Below the pieces are notes generated by a model. It made no database searches and was not told the origin of the DNA. It worked only from the letters and a program-made list of their open reading frames with translations. A stretch of 64,000 nucleotides of DNA from Bacteroidales bacterium. Its GTDB lineage: Bacteria > Bacteroidota > Bacteroidia > Bacteroidales > F082. The stretch spans positions 39,886 through 103,885 of the forward strand of contig JAFXMK010000036.1 of assembly GCA_017530365.1 (NCBI GenBank), written 5' to 3'. Positions 42,606 through 51,705 of the stretch are shown piece by piece. The position numbers were made by a program, and so were the translations under genes. Numbering within the stretch: the first letter of the stretch is position 1; every line of letters starts with the position of its first letter.

Positions 42606-43008
42606 CGCTCTTCAACTTTTTGAATTGGTCATAGTCGTGGACATAGTCACTCTTGTCATAATGCTCTGAGCCAAACTCCAAGGCAAAAGCATTGGTGGAG
42701 AAGTTCTCCATCGTTCGCCAAAGACCTTTAGGAATATACAAACCATAATAAGATCGGTTGAGGTTGAACCGTTTCTGCCGCTCACCATCATCGACCACCA
42801 CATCGAAAGCACCGGAAAGAGCTATTATCATCTCATCGTTCTTCCTGAAGGCATGACCACCACGAGATTCGCCTCCTGGCACATCATATATCCAATAGGT
42901 CCGCTTGATTTCAAACGGAATTTGATTGTTCTGCTCTGCAAAAGACAGATTGCCTCGGGCATCCAGAATTTTTGGAAGTTCTATGATTTTTGCATCTTCT
43001 ACTGTCAT
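42592..43008 (-). CDS. FdtA/WxcM-like cupin, variant with HAF in place of HAH
   Basis: A 138-aa cupin starting MTVEDAKIIELPKI; the ten residues before this Met in the longer frame lie inside the rmlB gene. It matches the FdtA fold (IPFEIKRTYWIYDVPGGESRG, ALSGAFDVVVDDG), but the catalytic pair reads GHAFRK, keeping the first His and replacing the second with Phe. Tandem HAH plus HAF/HAY copies could act as a heterodimer or split 3,4-ketoisomerase specificity. It overlaps the next gene by 14 bases. Confidence 0.82.
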   Translation of the reverse strand: MTVEDAKIIELPKILDARGNLSFAEQNNQIPFEIKRTYWIYDVPGGESRGGHAFRKNDEMIIALSGAFDVVVDDGERQKRFNLNRSYYGLYIPKGLWRTMENFSTNAFALEFGSEHYDKSDYVHDYDQFKKLKSDEEI

Positions 43009-43012
43009 AGTT

Positions 43013-44149
43013 CTAACGATTGGCATACATATCCTCATAGTATTTCATATAATCACCACGAGTGATGTTGTCCATCCACTCTTGGTTGTCCAAATACCAG
43101 CGAACAGTTTTTTCAATACCTTCCTCAAATTGCAGACTCGGCTCCCAACCTAATTCTTTCTGAAGCTTGGTCGAGTCGATGGCATAGCGCATATCATGAC
43201 CTGCACGGTCGGTAACGTAAGTAATCAAGTCCATGTCGGCACCTTCGGGCCGACCAAGAATACGGTCAACCGTATTGATAACCACCTTGATGATATCGAT
43301 GTTCTTCCATTCGTTGAAGCCACCAATATTGTAAGTCTCAGCCACCTTGCCCTCATGGAAGATAAGGTCAATGGCTCGAGCATGGTCTTCCACATAGAGC
43401 CAATCGCGCACATTCTCGCCCTTTCCATACACAGGCAATGGCTTGCGGTGACGAATGTTGTTGATGAACAGCGGAATCAACTTCTCAGGAAACTGATAAG
43501 GACCATAGTTATTGGAGCAGTTGGTCACCACTGTAGGAAGACCATAAGTATCATGGAAAGCTCTCACAAAATGGTCGCTGCTGGCCTTGGCTGCGCTGTA
43601 AGGACTATGAGGTTGATATTTCAAATCCTCGGTAAAGAACTTTTCGCCGTAAGCCAAATGATGTTTGCCCGAAGAAGCCTTTGTGGTGAATGGAGGTTCA
43701 ATGCCTTCAGGACGGGTCATTTCCAAAGCACCGTAAACTTCATCGGTACTGATATGGTAAAAACGTTTGCCTTCGAACTTTTCGGGCAGACTCTCCCAAT
43801 ACAACTTTGCGGCTTGCAACAAACTCAAAGTGCCCATCACGTTGGTCTGAGCAAAGGTAAAAGGATCCTTGATACTGCGATCCACATGGCTTTCTGCAGC
43901 AAGGTGAATAATGCCATCAACATGTTCGTCCTGCATCAGTTTATAGACACCTTCAAAGTCGCAGATGTCCATTTTGACGAAGCGGTAGTTGGGCTTGTCC
44001 TCAATGTCCTTCAGATTGGCGAGGTTGCCGGCATAAGTCAGTTTATCAAGATTGATAATCTTGTAATTAGGGTATTTGTTCACAAATAAGCGAACGACAT
44101 GGCTACCGATGAAGCCAGCGCCGCCGGTGATAATGATAGTGCGTTTCAT
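43013..44149 (-). CDS. rmlB: dTDP-glucose 4,6-dehydratase
   Basis: A 378-aa extended SDR enzyme producing dTDP-4-keto-6-deoxyglucose. It has the NAD-binding GGAGFIGSHVVRLF, HLAAESHVDRSI, STDEVYGAL, the catalytic YSAAKASSDH (Tyr-x3-Lys), and NNYGPYQFPEKLIPLF. No rmlC or rmlD follows; the product goes instead to the two FdtA-like enzymes and FdtB. Confidence 0.96.
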   Translation of the reverse strand: MKRTIIITGGAGFIGSHVVRLFVNKYPNYKIINLDKLTYAGNLANLKDIEDKPNYRFVKMDICDFEGVYKLMQDEHVDGIIHLAAESHVDRSIKDPFTFAQTNVMGTLSLLQAAKLYWESLPEKFEGKRFYHISTDEVYGALEMTRPEGIEPPFTTKASSGKHHLAYGEKFFTEDLKYQPHSPYSAAKASSDHFVRAFHDTYGLPTVVTNCSNNYGPYQFPEKLIPLFINNIRHRKPLPVYGKGENVRDWLYVEDHARAIDLIFHEGKVAETYNIGGFNEWKNIDIIKVVINTVDRILGRPEGADMDLITYVTDRAGHDMRYAIDSTKLQKELGWEPSLQFEEGIEKTVRWYLDNQEWMDNITRGDYMKYYEDMYANR

Positions 44150-44167
44150 ATACTCTGTGTTATTGTA

Positions 44168-45094
44168 TTATTTGTTTCTTAATGGATGTGTCAAGGTGTC
44201 GGAATTGATTTCTTCTTTCAACTCGTCAATCACTTTCAGTAAATACTGTCCGTATTGGTTTTTCAGCATTGGTTTTGCTAATTCACGCATCTTCTCCTCT
44301 GTGATCCATCCGTTACGATACGCGATGCCTTCCAAACATGCAATTTTCAAACCTTGGCGCTTCTCAATCACTTCAACAAATGTCGACGCCTCTGATAATG
44401 AATCATGCGTTCCTGTATCCAGCCAAGCAAAGCCACGACCAAAGACCTGCACTTTCAGCTCACCATCCTTTAGGAACTCCTGATTCACTGTGGTAATCTC
44501 CAGTTCTCCTCTTGCACTGGGCTTAATGGTCTTGGCCACATTAACGACCTTGTTTGGATAGAAATACAATCCAACAACAGCGTAATTACTCTTAGGTTCC
44601 TTGGGCTTCTCTTCTATGCTGAGGCAGTTGCCCTGTTTGTCAAATTCGGCAACACCATATCTCTCGGGATCGGAGACCCAATACCCGAACACGGTGGCTT
44701 TTTTGTTTTCTTCAGCATCTTTGACAGCATTTCTAAGCAGTGCGGTAAACCCACTTCCATAGAAAATATTATCGCCCAACACCAAACAAGCACAGTCATC
44801 TCCAATAAACTTTTCACCGATTATAAAAGCCTGGGCAAGGCCATCCGGTGAAGGTTGTTCGGCATACTCGAAATGGACACCGTAATCGGACCCGTCACCA
44901 AGCAAACGCTTGAAGCCAGGCAAATCATACGGTGTGCTGATAATCAAGATATCCCTTATGCCAGCAAGCATCAAAGCCGAAATGGGATAATAGACCATCG
45001 GCTTGTCATAGATAGGTAACAATTGTTTGCTCACCCCTTTAGTGATGGGGTACAATCTTGTGCCGGAGCCTCCGGCGAGTACGATGCCTTTCAT
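44168..45094 (-). CDS. rmlA: Glucose-1-phosphate thymidylyltransferase
   Basis: A 308-aa nucleotidyltransferase: [74 protein letters not shown]. It makes dTDP-glucose for RmlB. The length is slightly above the usual 290 aa, with a short extra C-terminal tail. Confidence 0.96.
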   Translation of the reverse strand: MKGIVLAGGSGTRLYPITKGVSKQLLPIYDKPMVYYPISALMLAGIRDILIISTPYDLPGFKRLLGDGSDYGVHFEYAEQPSPDGLAQAFIIGEKFIGDDCACLVLGDNIFYGSGFTALLRNAVKDAEENKKATVFGYWVSDPERYGVAEFDKQGNCLSIEEKPKEPKSNYAVVGLYFYPNKVVNVAKTIKPSARGELEITTVNQEFLKDGELKVQVFGRGFAWLDTGTHDSLSEASTFVEVIEKRQGLKIACLEGIAYRNGWITEEKMRELAKPMLKNQYGQYLLKVIDELKEEINSDTLTHPLRNK

Positions 45095-45119
45095 TTTTTA
45101 TTCTTATTATTCGTGTTAT

Positions 45120-46430
45120 TTAATCTCTCTTAAAAATATCCCTCGTATAAACCTTTTCCTTCACGTCATCCAGACTGCTATCATAACGGTTGGCGATAAT
45201 AGCCTGGCTTTGGGCCTTGAACTTGGTCAAATCGTTGACCACCAAACTGCCAAAGAAAGTAGTGCCGTCTTCCAAGGTGGGCTCGTAGATGATCACCTCA
45301 GCTCCCTTGGCCTTGATACGTTTCATCACACCTTGAATGCTACTTTGGCGGAAGTTGTCGCTGTTCGACTTCATTGTCAGCCTATACACTCCAATAGTTG
45401 GCAGTTGGCAGTTGGTAGTTGGCAGTTTTGAATCGTATTGGTTGTTTTCCGAGTAATCGTAATAGCCAGCCTTCTTCAAAACCTGGTCGGCAATGAAGTC
45501 CTTACGGGTACGGTTGCTATCAACAATAGCACGGATCAGGTCCTCCGGCACATCCTCGTAGTTAGCCAGAAGTTGCTTGGTGTCCTTGGGCAAGCAATAG
45601 CCTCCATAGCCAAAGCTTGGATTGTTATAATGGTTACCAATACGTGGGTCAAGACAAATACCGTCAATAATGGATTGGGTGTCGAGACCTTTCACCTCTG
45701 CGTAGGTATCCAACTCATTAAAGTAGCTTACCCTAAGAGCCAAATAGGTGTTGGCAAAGAGCTTCACCGCCTCGGCTTCCTTCATGCCCATGAACAGCAC
45801 AGGAACATCATCTTTAATGGCGCCCTGCTTCAACAGCCCAGCAAACTCTCGTGCTTTATCTTCCAAATCAGGACGAGCCAGAGATACTATTGCCTTGTTC
45901 TCCTCGTCATAACCCTTAATAGGTTTAGGATAGCCCACAATAATACGGCTTGGATAAAGGTTGTCGTACAACGCTTTGCTCTCGCGCAAGAACTCCGGCG
46001 AGAAGAGTATGTTAAGCTTCTTCACCCCCCTCGTCGCATATTTCAAGTAAAGACTCCTGCAATAACCAACCGGGATGGTACTCTTGATGACCATCACCGC
46101 ATCAGGATTCACTTTCAGCACCAAATCGATCACCTCCTCCACATGCGAAGTGTCGAAAAAGTTCTTCTGAGGATCGTAATTGGTAGGAGTGGCTATGACA
46201 ACAAACTCCGCATCACGATAGGCTGTAGCACCATCAAGCGTAGCCTCAAGGTCAAGATTCTTTTCCGCAAAGAACTTCTCGATGTATTCGTCTTGAATGG
46301 GCGACTTGCGTTGGTTAATCAGCGCCACCTTCTCCGGAATCACATCTACTGCAACAACATGATTGTGTTGTGCCAATAAAGTGGCAATACTCAACCCAAC
46401 ATATCCAGTGCCTGCTACTGCGATGTTCAT
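45120..46430 (-). CDS. ugd: UDP-glucose 6-dehydrogenase
   Basis: A 436-aa dehydrogenase making UDP-glucuronate. The start gives [20 protein letters not shown] (Rossmann GxGxxG); the 38-codon extension to 46544 reads into the leader and is rejected. Other motifs: [47 protein letters not shown], and the catalytic Cys in [23 protein letters not shown]-type heptamer tract encodes the insert [10 protein letters not shown] just before [13 protein letters not shown]; the frame is kept. It is the first gene after a good promoter and probably heads the long glycan transcript. Confidence 0.94.
   Translation of the reverse strand: MNIAVAGTGYVGLSIATLLAQHNHVVAVDVIPEKVALINQRKSPIQDEYIEKFFAEKNLDLEATLDGATAYRDAEFVVIATPTNYDPQKNFFDTSHVEEVIDLVLKVNPDAVMVIKSTIPVGYCRSLYLKYATRGVKKLNILFSPEFLRESKALYDNLYPSRIIVGYPKPIKGYDEENKAIVSLARPDLEDKAREFAGLLKQGAIKDDVPVLFMGMKEAEAVKLFANTYLALRVSYFNELDTYAEVKGLDTQSIIDGICLDPRIGNHYNNPSFGYGGYCLPKDTKQLLANYEDVPEDLIRAIVDSNRTRKDFIADQVLKKAGYYDYSENNQYDSKLPTTNCQLPTIGVYRLTMKSNSDNFRQSSIQGVMKRIKAKGAEVIIYEPTLEDGTTFFGSLVVNDLTKFKAQSQAIIANRYDSSLDDVKEKVYTRDIFKRD
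45395..45427. repeat. CAGTTGG/TAGTTGG heptamer tract inside ugd
   Basis: Four full units plus CAGTT, encoding [12 protein letters not shown] in frame. It is the same unit family as the tract that breaks the DegT gene. Confidence 0.88.
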
Positions 46431-46559
46431 TATCTCAACTTCCAACAGCTTCGCCCCGTCAGTCACAGGATGTGATGACAAAGGGCTATCATTTAACGAG
46501 TTACAAAATTGCAGGGAAAGCAAGTAACGCCTGCATTTTGGCACTTTTATTTTAATCTG

Positions 46560-46591
46560 CGAAAATAAGAATAATTGGACAATAAATCAAA
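46560..46591 (-). promoter_or_regulatory. Promoter for ugd and the downstream polysaccharide genes
   Basis: TATTTTCG (46560-46567) with TTTG (46588-46591) 20 nt upstream on the minus strand, close to the Bacteroidota consensus. It leaves a leader of about 120 bases before the ugd ATG. Confidence 0.6.
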
Positions 46592-46662
46592 AATTATTTT
46601 GGAGTTTTTTCTTTGAAAATATGCTGCCCAAGGGCAGTGGTAAAGTAAATTACCATAAATGC

Positions 46663-46741
46663 GGAGTAAATTTATGAGTAAATTTTTATTGTTTCTAAAT
46701 TTACTCCCAATTTACTCTATAATTTACTCCCAATTTACTCT
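46663..46741. repeat. AATTTACTCCC tandem/inverted repeats between ugd and pnuC
   Basis: GAGTAAATTT-type units on one side face repeated AATTTACTCCC/AATTTACTCT units on the other, so the gap can fold into an AT-rich hairpin. The last unit contains the pnuC stop codon. Apart from this and the ugd promoter the 46431-46734 gap holds nothing recognisable. Confidence 0.7.
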
Positions 46742-47334
46742 CCTCGCCCCTGGGCGCTTGGACTATCGCTCATCATCCTCTTCCATTTAAAATACCCGAA
46801 CACCGCGATCACCACATAAAGACCGTAAAGGCCCGCCTTGAAAGGAATGTCTTTGTAAAAATAGAGTCCGCAGGTGACGATATCAACGATGATCCAAACG
46901 AACCACTGCTCAAGATATTTTCTGGCCAAAGCCCAGATGCCCACGATGCTTAAGGCCGTGGTGAAAGCATCGAGAACGGGAACCGTGCTGTTGGTGAAAC
47001 GCGACAACACAAAGTAAATGAGCGCCCAAACAACCGCCGCGACAAACGCCCAAAGCAATGCCATCTTTTTCGGTATATGACGGATCGGCAACTCCTTGGT
47101 CTTCTGCTTATGCCGCATCCAGGCGATAAAGCCATATACCGTCATGGCTAGATAGTAAAACTCCATGCCACAATCGGCATACAGCCCCTTCTGATAATAC
47201 AACACGATGCCCAGCGACTGCATGAAGAATCCAACCACCCACATCCAAACACTGGCCTTGTATTCCAACAGAATATACGCCAACCCCAACGCCGTCGTCG
47301 TTATATCCAACCAATGTGCCGTCAAAAATTCCAT
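46735..47334 (-). CDS. pnuC: PnuC-family vitamin transporter
   Basis: A 199-aa inner-membrane protein with about seven hydrophobic segments. PnuC landmarks are WLDITTTALGLAYILLEYKA near the N-terminus, FFMQSLGIVLYYQKGLYADC, and the C-terminal WFVWIIVDIVTCGLYFYKDI. Members carry nicotinamide riboside, riboflavin or thiamine. It stands between ugd and the CapD-like gene and has no visible riboswitch, so its vitamin cannot be assigned. Thiamine is possible because a thiamine-regulated TonB receptor lies about 12 kb away, but the two are not co-transcribed. Confidence 0.9.
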   Translation of the reverse strand: MEFLTAHWLDITTTALGLAYILLEYKASVWMWVVGFFMQSLGIVLYYQKGLYADCGMEFYYLAMTVYGFIAWMRHKQKTKELPIRHIPKKMALLWAFVAAVVWALIYFVLSRFTNSTVPVLDAFTTALSIVGIWALARKYLEQWFVWIIVDIVTCGLYFYKDIPFKAGLYGLYVVIAVFGYFKWKRMMSDSPSAQGRGE

Positions 47335-47387
47335 ATCGCCGATTCTACCGATTCTACCAAGCTTTAACCCCTACGGGGTTTCCCTCC

Positions 47388-47470
47388 AACCTCTAACCTT
47401 TAACCTTTAACCTTTAACCTTTAACCTTTAACCTTTAACCTTTAACCTCTCACCTCTCACCTCTCACCTT
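47388..47470. repeat. Long AACCTTT/CACCTCT heptamer tract between pnuC and the CapD-like gene
   Basis: Eleven full units plus a partial one, the longest such tract in the window. It ends inside the CapD-like gene: the TGA stop of that gene is part of the repeat. A small hairpin AACCCC-TAC-GGGGTT lies just before it. Confidence 0.95.
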
Positions 47471-49380
47471 CTATCGTATTCCTCAAATCTGCTGTTCTTG
47501 CTAATGAACTCCGGCACAGTCTTCTTCATCAAGATGACCATCTCAGGGATCTCCACATTGTGGGCAAGATTGACAAGTTCATTCAAGACCTGCTTCATCT
47601 CGTCGTACTTGTATTCGCGTACCTTGGCGATGCGGATGCGGTCGTGCGAGGTGGGCAGCGTGTTCTCCTTGTTGGAGAGCACCTCTTCGTATAGCTTTTC
47701 ACCAGGACGCAAGCCTATGTATTGGATCTCGATGTCCTCTCCCACTTTCAAGCCGGCAAGGGTGATCATGCGGCGCGCCAAGGTGTCAATCTTGATGGAT
47801 TCACCCATGTCGAACACGAAGATCTGGTTGCCGGAACTCATGGTGGCAGCCTCCATCACCAAGCGGCAAGCCTCGGGGATAGTCATGAAGAATCGGGTGA
47901 TTTCGGGATGGGTCACCGTGACTGGTCCGCCATTGGCGATCTGCTCACGGAAACGCGGAATGACAGAACCATTGGAGCCCAATACATTGCCGAAACGCGT
48001 GGTGACGAACTTGGTATTGCCAACCACTTTGCCCTGCTCCACTGCCAGTCCCAGCGACTGCACATAGATCTCCGCCAGACGCTTGGAGCAGCCCATGATG
48101 TTGGTCGGGTTCACCGCCTTGTCGGTGGAGATCATCACCATCTTCTCTACACCGTATTCCATACACTTGTCAGCGACATTGCAAGAGCCGAAGACGTTGA
48201 CCAGCACGGCCTCGCAGGGGTTTTCCTCCATCAGCGGCACATGCTTGTAGGCAGCGGCATGGAACACCACTTGTGGATGCCACTTGCGGAAGGCGTAGTC
48301 GAGACGGTCGGGATGCCGCACATCACCAATGATGGGCACGAAATCGAGTCTCGGAAAACGTTGCTCCAGCTCCAAGCGGAGGTTATGCATGGGCGTCTCG
48401 GCATTGTCGAACAGCACCAGCTGCTTGATGCCAAAGGTAGCCAGCTGACGGCAGAGCTCCGACCCGATGGAGCCCGCAGCACCCGTGACCATCACCACTT
48501 TATCCTTGAAATTAGCGATGATCTCATCCATCGAGATTTTGATCTCCTGACGACCGAGCAGGTCTTCGATCTTTACCTCACGCACCCGTTCGCGCAAAAT
48601 CTGATTACCCCCTTCCAAATTATCAATAGTGGGGATGATCAGCGTCTTGACATTATGCTGGTTACAATACTCCACCAAGCTCGTGTTTTCGCTCATCACA
48701 TCAGCCTCTGTAGTGAACAGAATCGAACGCACCGAAAGCTTGTCGAGGACCTTCTCCACCTGTTGGTCAGTGTGACATACAAACACAGGCAAGTCGTTGA
48801 TACGGAGGTTTTTGCTCTTGTCGTCGCGAGTGATAAAGCCCACCACCTTGTAATGCGGCGAGTTCTCCAAACGTGTGACAACAGCGGCCGACTTGTCGGA
48901 TGTGCTGAAGACCAACACCCGCTGGCGGTTGCTGAGTTCCTTGAATTTCCTCTTATACATGTCGTACACCCAAAACATCACAAGGCGCACGCATATCATA
49001 AGAAACAGGGAAAGCAAGAAGTCCAAAACCAGCGCAATAATTACACTTGCATTGAATATGCAGACAAACCCAACCACAAGGCCAATAAGAATGACCTTGA
49101 CCGACAAGGCCAATATATAGTTGAGCAAATCGCGCAAGGTGGTATGACGCACCACAACGTTATAACTCTTGAACAACAGCATGCCAGCTATCGTACCGAC
49201 AACACTGCTAATCAACCACCAAAGGGAAAATACTCCCCTATAGTAATTGGAGCCTGATTTTGCGAAAAAGGCCAAGGTCAACACAACAATCGCCGAGGCG
49301 ATTATCGACAGCACCAGGTCAATCGCAAAAATGACCTTCGCACTCAGGTATTGCTGAAAGTACTTGTTCAACCTGCTCAT
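47464..49380 (-). CDS. CapD/WbpM/FlaA1-type nucleoside-diphosphate-sugar 4,6-dehydratase
   Basis: A 638-aa membrane-anchored enzyme: four N-terminal helices, a CoA-binding-like domain (RVLVFSTSDKSAAVVTRLEN), then the SDR domain with VTGAAGSIGSELCRQL, AAAYKHVPLMEENP, ISTDKAVNPTNIMGCSKR and FGNVLGSNGSVIPRF. The typical long WbpM-type enzyme dehydrates UDP-GlcNAc to 4-keto-6-deoxy sugars such as the bacillosamine or FucNAc precursor, which would feed PglE-like DegT aminotransferases. The stop codon and end of the gene are supplied by the neighbouring heptamer tract. Confidence 0.92.
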   Translation of the reverse strand: MSRLNKYFQQYLSAKVIFAIDLVLSIIASAIVVLTLAFFAKSGSNYYRGVFSLWWLISSVVGTIAGMLLFKSYNVVVRHTTLRDLLNYILALSVKVILIGLVVGFVCIFNASVIIALVLDFLLSLFLMICVRLVMFWVYDMYKRKFKELSNRQRVLVFSTSDKSAAVVTRLENSPHYKVVGFITRDDKSKNLRINDLPVFVCHTDQQVEKVLDKLSVRSILFTTEADVMSENTSLVEYCNQHNVKTLIIPTIDNLEGGNQILRERVREVKIEDLLGRQEIKISMDEIIANFKDKVVMVTGAAGSIGSELCRQLATFGIKQLVLFDNAETPMHNLRLELEQRFPRLDFVPIIGDVRHPDRLDYAFRKWHPQVVFHAAAYKHVPLMEENPCEAVLVNVFGSCNVADKCMEYGVEKMVMISTDKAVNPTNIMGCSKRLAEIYVQSLGLAVEQGKVVGNTKFVTTRFGNVLGSNGSVIPRFREQIANGGPVTVTHPEITRFFMTIPEACRLVMEAATMSSGNQIFVFDMGESIKIDTLARRMITLAGLKVGEDIEIQYIGLRPGEKLYEEVLSNKENTLPTSHDRIRIAKVREYKYDEMKQVLNELVNLAHNVEIPEMVILMKKTVPEFISKNSRFEEYDRR

Positions 49381-49395
49381 CTATATCTCTTTTTT

Positions 49396-49458
49396 TCTCT
49401 TATCTTTTATCTCTTATCTTTTATCTCTTATCTACAATCTCCCATCCACAATCTCTCT
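49396..49458. repeat. TCTCTTA/TCTTTTA heptamer tract overlapping the end of the TviB-like gene
   Basis: Five clean units grade into variants (TCTACAA, TCTCCCA, TCCACAA, TCTCTCT). The last residues (EREIVDGRL) and the stop codon of the sugar dehydrogenase are encoded by this tract. Confidence 0.85.
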
Positions 49459-50718
49459 CTCCAAAATCCCCTTTACATCGTAAATCACGCCACCTTCCTT
49501 AACCAACGACTTCACGTCCATGTCGAGGAACTCCTTGTGGGAAACGGCGAGGATGACAGCGTCGTAGGAGTGAGGAGTGAGGAGTGAGGAGTGAGGAGTA
49601 ATTTCAACACCATATTCTTCTTTGACATGGGCGGGGCTGGCCCAGGGGTCATAGACCGTGATGTTGTGGGTGTATTCCTCGAGGGTGTGGTAGATGTCAA
49701 CCACCTTCGTGTTGCGAATGTCGGGGCAGTTTTCCTTGAAGGTAACACCCAAGATCAGGATCTTCGCGTCCTTCACCAGCACACCTTTCTTGTTCATGCA
49801 CTTGATCGTCTGGTTGGCCACGTAAGCACCCATGCCATCGTTGAGGCGTCTCGCAGCCCGCATGATACGCGGCAGCACGCCATATACCTGCGCTTTCTGG
49901 ATCAGGTAATAAGGATCGACCGAGATGCAGTGTCCGCCCACGAGTCCGGGACTCAGCTTAATGAAGTTCCACTTGCTCGAGGCGGCTTCGATGACGTCGT
50001 GTGTGTCGATACCCATGGCATTGAAGATCTTCGCCAGTTCGTTCATGAAGGCGATGTTCACGTCGCGTTGGCTGTTCTCGATGATCTTGGAAGCCTCTGC
50101 CACCTTGATACTCGGCGCCTTGTGCGTGCCATTCACTAAAACGCTATTATAGATGGCATCCACATAGTCGGCGATCTCAGGCGTGGAGCCAGAAGTCACT
50201 TTTTTGATCTTCTCCACGGTATGTTGTTTGTCGCCCGGGTTGATGCGCTCTGGGCTATAGCCGGCATAGAAGTCCACGTTAAACTTCAGCCCACTGACAC
50301 GCTCCACCACGGGAAGGCACTCCTCTTCGGTTACGCCTGGATACACGGTGCTCTCATACACCACCACGTCGCCTTTCGAGATGACCTTGCCGACGGTCTC
50401 GCTAGCACCCCACAGGGGCTTCAGGTCAGGACGGTTGTCGCTGTCAACGGGGGTGGGCACGGCGACCACATAGAAGTTGCATTTCTTGATTTCCTCAAGG
50501 TTGGTAGTGCAACGGAATCCGTGGTTCTTGATGGCATCTTGCAGGAGGTCGTCCGCCACTTCGAGGGTGGCATCGTGGCCCGTCATCAGGGCATCCACAC
50601 GGGATTGGTTCATGTCGAAGCCGATGGTTTCATATTTCGTTGAGAACAGCCTGGCCAGCGGAAGTCCCACATAGCCAAGGCCTATCACACAGATTTTTGT
50701 CTCATTAGGGGTATTCAT
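49432..50718 (-). CDS. Nucleotide-sugar dehydrogenase, TviB/WbpO-like
   Basis: A 428-aa UDP-sugar 6-dehydrogenase expected to make a UDP-HexNAc uronic acid. N-terminal Rossmann ICVIGLGYVGLPLARLF, then VAVPTPVDSDNRPDL, YESTVYPGVTEEECLPV, GYSPERINPGDK, the active-site Cys in GLVGGHCISVDPYYL, and GVTFKENCPDIRNTK. PGDK and VDPYY favour the TviB/WbpO class over Ugd. A GTGAGGA heptamer tract inserts TPHSSLLTPHS between EYGVEI and YDAVILAVSH, still in frame. It heads the minus-strand glycan genes after a promoter shared back-to-back with recR. Confidence 0.92.
   Translation of the reverse strand: MNTPNETKICVIGLGYVGLPLARLFSTKYETIGFDMNQSRVDALMTGHDATLEVADDLLQDAIKNHGFRCTTNLEEIKKCNFYVVAVPTPVDSDNRPDLKPLWGASETVGKVISKGDVVVYESTVYPGVTEEECLPVVERVSGLKFNVDFYAGYSPERINPGDKQHTVEKIKKVTSGSTPEIADYVDAIYNSVLVNGTHKAPSIKVAEASKIIENSQRDVNIAFMNELAKIFNAMGIDTHDVIEAASSKWNFIKLSPGLVGGHCISVDPYYLIQKAQVYGVLPRIMRAARRLNDGMGAYVANQTIKCMNKKGVLVKDAKILILGVTFKENCPDIRNTKVVDIYHTLEEYTHNITVYDPWASPAHVKEEYGVEITPHSSLLTPHSYDAVILAVSHKEFLDMDVKSLVKEGGVIYDVKGILEREIVDGRL
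49571..49598. repeat. TGAGGAG heptamer tract inside the TviB-like gene
   Basis: Four full units plus flanking partials encode LTPHSSLLTPHS. The same unit family, in the other orientation, lies inside aroE. Confidence 0.88.
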
Positions 50719-50751
50719 AGTTTACAATAACTTCTAAACTGGGTTAACTTG

Positions 50752-50781
50752 CAAAGTTAAGATTATTTTTAATATCTCAAA
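50752..50781 (-). promoter_or_regulatory. Promoter for the TviB-like gene
   Basis: TAACTTTG (50752-50759) with TTTG (50778-50781) 18 nt upstream on the minus strand, about 33 bases before the ATG. Confidence 0.6.
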
Positions 50782-50807
50782 AAAATATTTTAATGACAAT
50801 AATTTCC

Positions 50808-50815
50808 TAATTTTG
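50808..50815 (+). promoter_or_regulatory. Promoter -7 box for recR, almost no leader
   Basis: TAATTTTG ends six bases before the recR ATG, so transcription probably starts at or next to the start codon. Confidence 0.5.
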
Positions 50816-50821
50816 CAAGCC

Positions 50822-51427
50822 ATGGCAGAATACTCAAGCATATTACTGGAAAACGCTGTTGAAGCCCTGTCGAAGCTACCCGGCATCGGCAAGAAGACCG
50901 CTTTGCGATTGGCATTGCACCTGCTCAACGAGGAAACCATTCAGACAGAGCAACTTGCCGACGCTTTGCTCAAGATGAAGCACAACATCATGCTTTGCGA
51001 ACGCTGCTACAACATCTCCGACACCAAGGTCTGCTCCATCTGCTCGAACCCGCGCCGCGACGAGAACACCCTCTGTGTGGTGGCCGACATGCGCGACGTC
51101 TTGGCTATCGAACACACGGCAGCCTACAACGGCCTCTATCACGTGCTGGGCGGCGTCATCAGTCCCATCGAAGGTATCGCCCCGAAGGACCTCAAGATAG
51201 AGGAGCTCATCCAACGAACAAAGACCGAAGACATCCGCGAGATCATCCTTGCACTTCCTGCAACCATTGAAGGCGACACCACCAACTTCTACATCTTCAG
51301 ACAGTTGAAAGATTTCAAGGGCAAGATCACCGTCATCGCCAAAGGCATCGCCGTGGGCGACACCTTAGAATATGTGGATGAGATCACCTTGGGGAGGTCG
51401 ATTCAGAATAGGATAGCTTTTAATTAA
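50822..51427 (+). CDS. recR: Recombination protein RecR
   Basis: A 201-aa DNA-binding protein that loads RecA with RecF/RecO at gaps. The ATG at 50822 gives MAEYSSILLENAVEALSKLP; the TTG nine bases earlier lies inside the promoter box and is rejected. It has the HhH motif LPGIGKKTALRLALHLL, the zinc finger CERCYNISDTKVCSICSN, and the Toprim domain (LCVVADMRDVLAIEHT, YHVLGGVISPIEGIAPKDL). Complete and normal in length. Confidence 0.96.
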   Translation: MAEYSSILLENAVEALSKLPGIGKKTALRLALHLLNEETIQTEQLADALLKMKHNIMLCERCYNISDTKVCSICSNPRRDENTLCVVADMRDVLAIEHTAAYNGLYHVLGGVISPIEGIAPKDLKIEELIQRTKTEDIREIILALPATIEGDTTNFYIFRQLKDFKGKITVIAKGIAVGDTLEYVDEITLGRSIQNRIAFN

Positions 51428-51436
51428 TGTTACTTT

Positions 51437-51660
51437 GTTACTTTTCCCATCGATGGAAAAGTAACCAAAAGATCTAGGCCAAAAACAAAGGCCCACCGCA
51501 CAGCCTCTCTAAGTGGGGAGCCTCATGGCGGGGCGCCGCAGGCGTTTGCCTTCGCAGAAGGCACTCCACGACATGACGCTCAAGACCTTAGGACAACTGC
51601 GGGGAGGTCCGATCATGTCGGCCTTGAACTTTTGTTACTTTTCTTTCAAGAGAAAAGTAA
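51437..51660. repeat. Structured intergenic element bounded by matching hairpins
   Basis: The recR-TPR gap holds an element of about 224 bp. The left edge is a near-palindrome GTTACTTTTCC...GGAAAAGTAAC (51437-51465). The right edge is TTACTTTTCT-TTCAAG-AGAAAAGTAA (51635-51660). Both stems share TTACTTTTC, so the ends are alike. The GC-rich interior holds further stems (GGCGCCGC, TGCCTTCGCAGAAGGCA). No believable protein frame is present. It resembles a small non-autonomous dispersed element or a structured RNA. Confidence 0.6.
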
Positions 51661-51680
51661 GTAAAAAGCAAGAAAAACAT

Positions 51681-51688
51681 TATCTTTG
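51681..51688 (+). promoter_or_regulatory. Promoter -7 box for the TPR gene
   Basis: TATCTTTG, 18 bases upstream of the GTG start, directly after the structured element. Confidence 0.5.
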
Positions 51689-51705
51689 CGAACAAATTAA
51701 AAACC

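Noticed and set aside
43013-45094. dTDP-rhamnose pathway
   Set aside because: RmlA and RmlB are present but no RmlC or RmlD is found in the window; FdtA-like and FdtB genes point to a 3-amino sugar.
47335-47400. Riboswitch upstream of pnuC
   Set aside because: Only a small AACCCC-TAC-GGGGTT hairpin and heptamer repeats are present; no TPP, FMN or NAD-type conserved blocks.
47722-49257. 511-codon plus-strand frame opposite the CapD-like gene
   Set aside because: His/Gln-rich antisense shadow; the minus-strand SDR motifs are unambiguous.
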